Shown here: one piece after another, positions 59,619 to 64,000 of the stretch | Numbering within the stretch: position 1 is the stretch's first letter | Layout of the letters: every line of letters begins with the position of its first letter | Origin: Agaricus subrufescens | Taxonomy: Eukaryota > Basidiomycota > Agaricomycetes > Agaricales > Agaricaceae | DNA length: 64,000 nucleotides | Direction: 5' to 3' | Assembly (NCBI GenBank): GCA_029945375.1 | Contig: CM057067.1 | Span: forward strand, 62,001 to 126,000 | Made by a program: the position numbers and the translations under genes | The notes under the pieces: generated by a model | What the model was told of the DNA's origin: nothing | Database searches by the model: none | Seen by the model: only the letters and a program-made list of their open reading frames with translations

Positions 59619-60403
59619 GATAGGCTGAAGGGGGAGGGAGGTACTGAGCGTTTTTGGAAATCAATTGTTAGCCAATGTAAGAATAACCGATAATTCAGTC
59701 ACTCGTAAGTCAGGTAAGAGCTATAATGTTGACCTATAAAACCTACGATAGTCAGTAAAGACAGTGAAGGGTGGGTAAAGACGGCTCACCTTGGTCACTC
59801 GTAAGTCAAACGAAAGCTGAGGTGTTGATACAGGATCCTACTCTATATATACCTAAATAGACAGCGCATGGACCGTGCTTCGTGAAAGTGAAAGAACAAA
59901 GGGAAAGAGCAGAAGCATGGATGGTGCATTACGACAGCACAGCAATAATATAAATATCATGAGTCATAGGTCCAAGCCCGCATCTCGCGTCCATGCGTGC
60001 GAGTGGCCTTCAGCTGGCGCGTTGTGGCACTCGGCGAGGACTGTCATGCACTTTCCTCAAATAGATCACACCCAAACCCGGGTTAGGATGTCATCTACCC
60101 TATTGGGAAATCGTGCATCTGCATTTGGGTTTGCTACAGATGCGACGACAGGCTTCACCCTCGTCACCAAAATGGAGAACACTTCGCCACAGGTGGGTCG
60201 TAAACGAATTTTCTAGTTCATTTCACTATACTAAATACAGACAGTCAAGGCGGACACCAGAAGATAACACGACATTCATAACTTACAGTTTAGTTTAATG
60301 AGTTTCCAAAAACCACTGCCTACTCGGGGTATCGAGGATGGATAAAGATGCCTAGATTCAGTGGCTGTACGCAAAGACATTTCCTGCGATTGAGCTCAAC
60401 TCA

Positions 60404-60520
60404 TTCGCATTGTTCATGGCAGTAGATAGCCGAAACAGAATATCCGCATCCCACTCCACTTCCCTTGCAGCTTCTCTTTATTCAGGGGCTTTCAATAAAC
60501 CAGCAGCAACAGTAAAGAGA
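60404..60520 (-). pseudogene. Possible C-terminal relic of an F-box-like family gene
   Basis: The nucleotides resemble the relic at 63104-63235 (shared ATTCGNATTGTTCA followed by a similar purine-poor stretch). Both resemble the last codons of array members 4 and 5, as minus-strand sequence. Stops interrupt any frame. Similarity is modest. Confidence 0.35.
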
Positions 60521-60637
60521 TAGATTGCAGGCTTTTGTATATAGACCCTACTCTAGGATCATGTATAGGCAGACTTTTTCTACAATCGATAGCATTCAAC
60601 TGTCGATCCTCCGCCTGAATTAGTCTTACCATGTAGC

Positions 60638-60931
60638 GTGACCTACTCGCTCCCGCTACAGAGACTCATCCTGAACCACGGGCCTACTGCTGAGTACAGG
60701 ATTCGTTTTAATGTGGGCGATTCTGTCACCGCCTACTGTCACTATTGCCGGTCCAGTGCAAACCAGACCTGTGATCACTTGCTTAACGAGTGCAAAGCGC
60801 TCATGTGGGCCAGACGTCAAGAGCGGTTTATGACCCTCACGGAGGTCCTCGTTTACCTCGATGACAATCCTTGGATATTTTCATTCGAGGAACTGCCTGA
60901 AGAGATTCATGCGCAGTTTTCACCTGAGTGA
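60638..60931 (+). pseudogene. 3' end fragment of a LINE-type retrotransposon ORF2
   Basis: A 97-codon frame contains C-x2-C-x9-H-x4-C (CHYC...CDHLLNEC) followed by WARRQERF. This is the zinc-knuckle and 'HLLxECxxLxxxR' pattern found at the C-terminus of LINE reverse transcriptase/RNase H proteins and also in RNase H-containing fungal retroelements. No RT domain lies upstream, so it is a truncated remnant. The start of the frame may be arbitrary. Confidence 0.5.
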
Positions 60932-61185
60932 GAGAGTGGCTTTTCGGGACACACTGGGTTGGGGTTCCTTCTGAAGGGTGGGTGTTGTAACTCTGGGTCC
61001 TGTGGTCCTACAGCAGTTTGAGTTCCCACTCGTCATTGGCTAACATTATTCAGAAATCACAGATAAAGTATCTAAAAAGGCACGGGCATTCATCAAGTCA
61101 TGCCGGTACGATCCTTGGCTGAAATATAGTATTTATCAAGGCTCAGTAAGATCTCATAGCGTGAGTGTAGTCGGCACTAGAAAAA

Positions 61186-62872
61186 TCAATCGAAAGCCCA
61201 GTATCTGACGGGGGGGAGGGCAGTCAGTACATGAAACTTCCCATTAACTGTCCTATAGTTACACAAGTCAACAATAATGCTCAAAGGCAAAAGAAAGATG
61301 CATACATATGATTTGTACAGCCGGTTTGCTGTCGAAAACAAAAGTCTCAACTCTCCTATAGATTTGCCAGTCCCCGAGATTGATTCCAACTTCGGAAACA
61401 AATTTTGGAGTGTCTTGACCAGATACAGTTTCTGGTAAGATTTATCGGGTATGTTGGACGAGCAAGGGCATTCAATTTTGATCAATTGACTGGCGGACTG
61501 GGGTGTATGACTGGGGTACATGTGACTTGCCAGGGATGAAAAGTCAAGAGGGAGTGAAATATTGCGGAGGGCAGGGAATCGAAACAACGAGGGCAAGATT
61601 GTCGATGCAAGGACGGTGTTATTTCCAGTAATAGTAAGAGTGTGAAGTTCTGACCATGACTTTAATAACGTGAGGATATCGTCGTCGCTCAATTCATGTG
61701 GAATATTGATCAGCTTCAAGGATTTCATACTTCGTACTTTCATAATTGGCGCCAAGTCCTCGAGAGTCCAGACATATTGCTCAACCGGAGAATCGCACTG
61801 CCCACAGCTGATATACAAGCACTGAAGGCTGGGGAACGCAGTCACCATAGGCGATAGTCGGATGTGCTCGTCGCTCCCGCCTTTCCGGATGACAATTTTT
61901 AACTCCGTCAGTCCAGGAATCTTGATCACTTGAATAAAACGGTCAAAATCAGGTGGGACGTAAATATAGAGCTCGAGACTCTCTAATTTTGAGAATTCGA
62001 CCTCCTCATCGTCTGTAGGGTCACCTCGAGCCTGAACACAGATTTTGAGTTTACGAAGAGCAGGCAACATCGTTTTGATGTCAGAAAATATATCGAGAGA
62101 AAAGAATAGGCCTTCTTCAATCAGGGCGAACTCCTGTAATCCTGTGAAACTCTCCGCACAATGGGGGAAATTATTGAGGCGAGCTTGTAGAAAAGATAAC
62201 TTTGTGAGCTTGGGCAGGTCCAAACAGTTCATGAAATGTTGGACAGTCTCCCAAGAGTCACCCCACGTTCCTCTAACAGTGACCGACGTAAGCGAGGGAC
62301 CAAAAAGGTTGGAGATGAGCCAGAGGAAAGGCAGAGTGCTTGTCTCGGCGGTGCCTTGGAGACATAAGTCTTGCAGAGAAGCGAGGATTTGAGGCGGACG
62401 TAGAAGTATGTGAGATAGCAATTGCCAGAGCTCGAGCTCCTTCGCCCTGACTTGAACGTGAAGTTTGCGGATTCGTTTCAAGTAGCTCATGATAAGGTCG
62501 TCATGATCAATGCACCCGGTACGAGAAGTGTAGCAGAGGCGCTACATATGGTGGATCAATTATTAGGCCCTACTTATATTTTCAGACTTGTAAACCTTGA
62601 CGTACCCAGCAACCTCCCTTATCCGACACGCGGTACTCTAGCAACTCGTCCAGAGAATTGGCCACGCTGACAATCGGAACGAGCGTAGTCATATCTCTCC
62701 ATAACGCGTCCAAGCCCACCCCTTTCAATTCTCGAGACAAGAGCGTAATGGCGAAAATTGATTTCTTCTTCTCTTTGATTACGTTTTCGTTGTCATCGTC
62801 CAGGGAAATTTCAAAATAGCGGAGGATTTCTATCCATATGTCTACACAACGGAGAAATCTAGAGGGCATCAT
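61186..62872 (-). CDS. F-box-like / leucine-rich protein (array member 5)
   Basis: Exons 62872-62606 and 62541-61186 (phase-checked) give 540 aa. Exon 1 has exactly the same length as in member 4 (267 nt), with FLRCVDIWIEILRYFEI and ELKGVGLDALWRDMTTLVPIV. The repeat region follows member 4 closely (SLTSVTVRGTWGDSWETVQHF, MKSLKLINIPHEL). At the C-terminus the family ending NRLYK is followed by about 38 extra residues, including a hydrophobic stretch (VCIFLLPLSIIVDL), so either the ancestral stop was lost or a small 3' intron is present. Confidence 0.72.
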
Positions 62873-63401
62873 TGTAGGTTGAAGAAAAGCACTGAGCGTG
62901 GTTTAGGGTGCTGGTAAGTATGAGTGTTCGAATTAATATGCAAAAAAAAAACTAAGGAACAAGAAGACAGTCGACGGATCAATCGATCAGGGTCGTTGCC
63001 GAAATTACTCCTCGCCATCGGCTAAGCCCACAGCGTATAATTGGTCCGAGATGAGCAAAAAGTGCTGTAAATGGTGGTATATACTGCAGCGCTAAATAAA
63101 GTGGTTGAGCTTGCCAAACTCTGTATTCGTATTGTTCAATGTTGTCAGCTGCGAAAATAAAACACTCCAGCTCCCCTACAGCTTCTTGCTGATTAGAGAG
63201 TGTCATCATACCGGCCGCAGTGGAGGACAGCAATGAACCCCTTCATCAACTTACCAATCGCGCTTCATTCATAAGATGTTCTTAATATCAGATATTGAAT
63301 TGTCGATGATGAAAATTGTCACAAATAAAGAACACCGAGAACTGATGGTACGATGGAGATAAAAAGAACAACATTATGCAAAACGTTACTAGACCCGTAT
63401 T
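62873..63401. other. Spacer with family relic
   Basis: 529 bp between array member 5 and the complex I subunit gene, with an A-run near 62940 and the relic at 63104-63235. Its left part should be the promoter of member 5. Confidence 0.5.
63104..63235 (-). pseudogene. C-terminal relic of an F-box-like family gene
   Basis: The minus-strand frame gives EAVGELECFIFAADNIEQ, which lines up with KSIGELRLLFSTANRLYK of array member 5. The DNA also aligns over about 45 bp (GCTGCGAAAATAAAACACTC against GCTGTCGAAAACAAAAGTCTC). The rest of the gene is absent. Confidence 0.5.
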
Positions 63402-64000
63402 CTATGCATACGCAGCCTGTTCCACTTGACCCGATTTGCTACTTAGTCCATCGCCTTTGACAAATTCACGCGTGCACTGTGCCATCGTTACCGATCTATC
63501 CAAAGAAATTAGCACACCAGAGAAAAAAGAGGAGCGGGAGAAAAAAGAAACGTACGCTCGTGAAATTGGATCTGTCTGGTAAAAGTTCGTGATTGGTACT
63601 TTAAAGGCTGCACCTCCAATCTTCGCTCCCATAGTCCTCTGCGAGATATCTTTAACACCCGCCAACGCAATTTCAGGCGTCGTCTTCTCCGTAACATCAT
63701 ACCTCACAATCGTCGGTGATATCTCCCACATCCTATCCCTCAATTCCATTGTATCATTATACGGAAGTGGAACACCCATCACCTCCGAAAGTGCACGAAT
63801 GATTTTCCAGTCTTCACGTGCAGCCCCAGGAGGACCAACAGCCGCCCGACCCAATTGTGCACGGCCTTCCGTATTCACCCACGTTGTTGATTTTTCGGTG
63901 TAAGCTGATCCCGGTAAACAAACGTCTGCTATTTGAGCACCGAGATCACCATGGTGTCCTTGGTAGACGACAAACGCGTCCGAAGGAATTGTTTTGGGGT
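63402..64000 (-). CDS. NADH:ubiquinone oxidoreductase 75-78 kDa subunit, C-terminal part (cut by window edge)
   Basis: The iron-sulfur subunit of the electron-input arm of mitochondrial complex I (NDUFS1 / NUO-78). The visible exons are 63402-63495 and 63556 to the right edge, joined in phase (ISRA|SVTMAQC). Recognised stretches: VVYQGHHGDLGAQIADVCLP, AYTEKSTTWVNTEGR and GPPGAAREDWKIIRALSEV (the molybdopterin-oxidoreductase-like domain ending), then DPISRASVTMAQCTREF near the C-terminus. The protein ends GQVEQAAYA. The N-terminal ferredoxin-like domain and its clusters lie outside the window. Confidence 0.93.
   Translation of the reverse strand, partial: PKTIPSDAFVVYQGHHGDLGAQIADVCLPGSAYTEKSTTWVNTEGRAQLGRAAVGPPGAAREDWKIIRALSEVMGVPLPYNDTMELRDRMWEISPTIVRYDVTEKTTPEIALAGVKDISQRTMGAKIGGAAFKVPITNFYQTDPISRAYVSFFSRSSFFSGVLISLDRSVTMAQCTREFVKGDGLSSKSGQVEQAAYA

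Larger units (their letters stand above)
59619..61185. other. Spacer with relics (LINE end, family fragment, short direct repeat)
   Basis: 1.57 kb without an intact gene. It contains a short direct repeat (about 59698-59735 and 59794-59835, sharing TCACTCGTAAGTCA), a probable F-box-like family relic near 60400-60520 and the LINE fragment at 60638. The first part should act as promoter of array member 4. A 113-codon frame at 59875 looks accidental. Confidence 0.55.

Noticed and set aside
59875..60216. 113-codon plus-strand frame
   Set aside because: No domain, no splice or family support, in a relic-rich spacer.

Overview
This is nuclear DNA of a filamentous basidiomycete, most likely an Agaricomycete. 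The evidence is the gene set: multi-intron genes with roughly 50-60 nt introns, a chitin synthase fused to a myosin motor domain, a FunK1 kinase, TKL-like kinases, a full-length PDR-type ABC transporter, an Ngaro-type tyrosine-recombinase retrotransposon and a large F-box-like/leucine-rich family. I did not identify the species. I saw no rRNA, tRNA or CRISPR.

Layout. 1-988 holds the N-terminal part of a retrotransposon Gag-like protein (minus strand, cut by the window edge), followed by 2.7 kb of decayed, partly duplicated sequence. 3660-10506 is a block of metabolic genes: a short-chain dehydrogenase (262 aa, nine exons), a DUF2461 protein and acetyl-CoA synthetase (662 aa, one intron apparently GC-AG). 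10724-16002 is a full-length Ngaro element with gag, RT/RNase H, tyrosine recombinase and split direct repeats A1 / B1-A2-B2. At 16130-18192 lies a non-autonomous DNA transposon with 403-bp terminal inverted repeats and a perfect 8-bp target-site duplication. 18201-20390 carries a relic and an intact member of the F-box-like family.

20858-34031 is a second housekeeping block: PDR ABC transporter, mitochondrial FAD glycerol-3-phosphate dehydrogenase (divergent from the transporter), an unrecognised low-complexity protein, and an AMSH-type JAMM deubiquitinase. 34678-39537 holds two tandem TKL-like kinases. The second reads in frame into a diverged copy of the N-terminal segment of the neighbouring AMSH gene and then into tandemly duplicated exons, which suggests a new fusion gene. 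40413-46742 is the myosin-motor chitin synthase, with a divergent F-box-like gene only 70 bp upstream on the same strand. 49326-51829 is a FunK1 kinase. 52025-62872 is a tandem array of five F-box-like genes, all minus strand, with further relics and a LINE 3' fragment between them. The right edge (63402-64000) holds the C-terminus of the 75-78 kDa subunit of mitochondrial complex I.

The window therefore alternates conserved metabolic genes (acetate activation, glycerol oxidation, respiration, cell wall, ubiquitin editing) with fast-evolving accessory blocks (transposons, kinase duplications, F-box-like array). Exon models marked as phase-checked were joined by hand and give open frames whose lengths are multiples of three. 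The transporter, chitin synthase and DUF2461 exons are only partly resolved.
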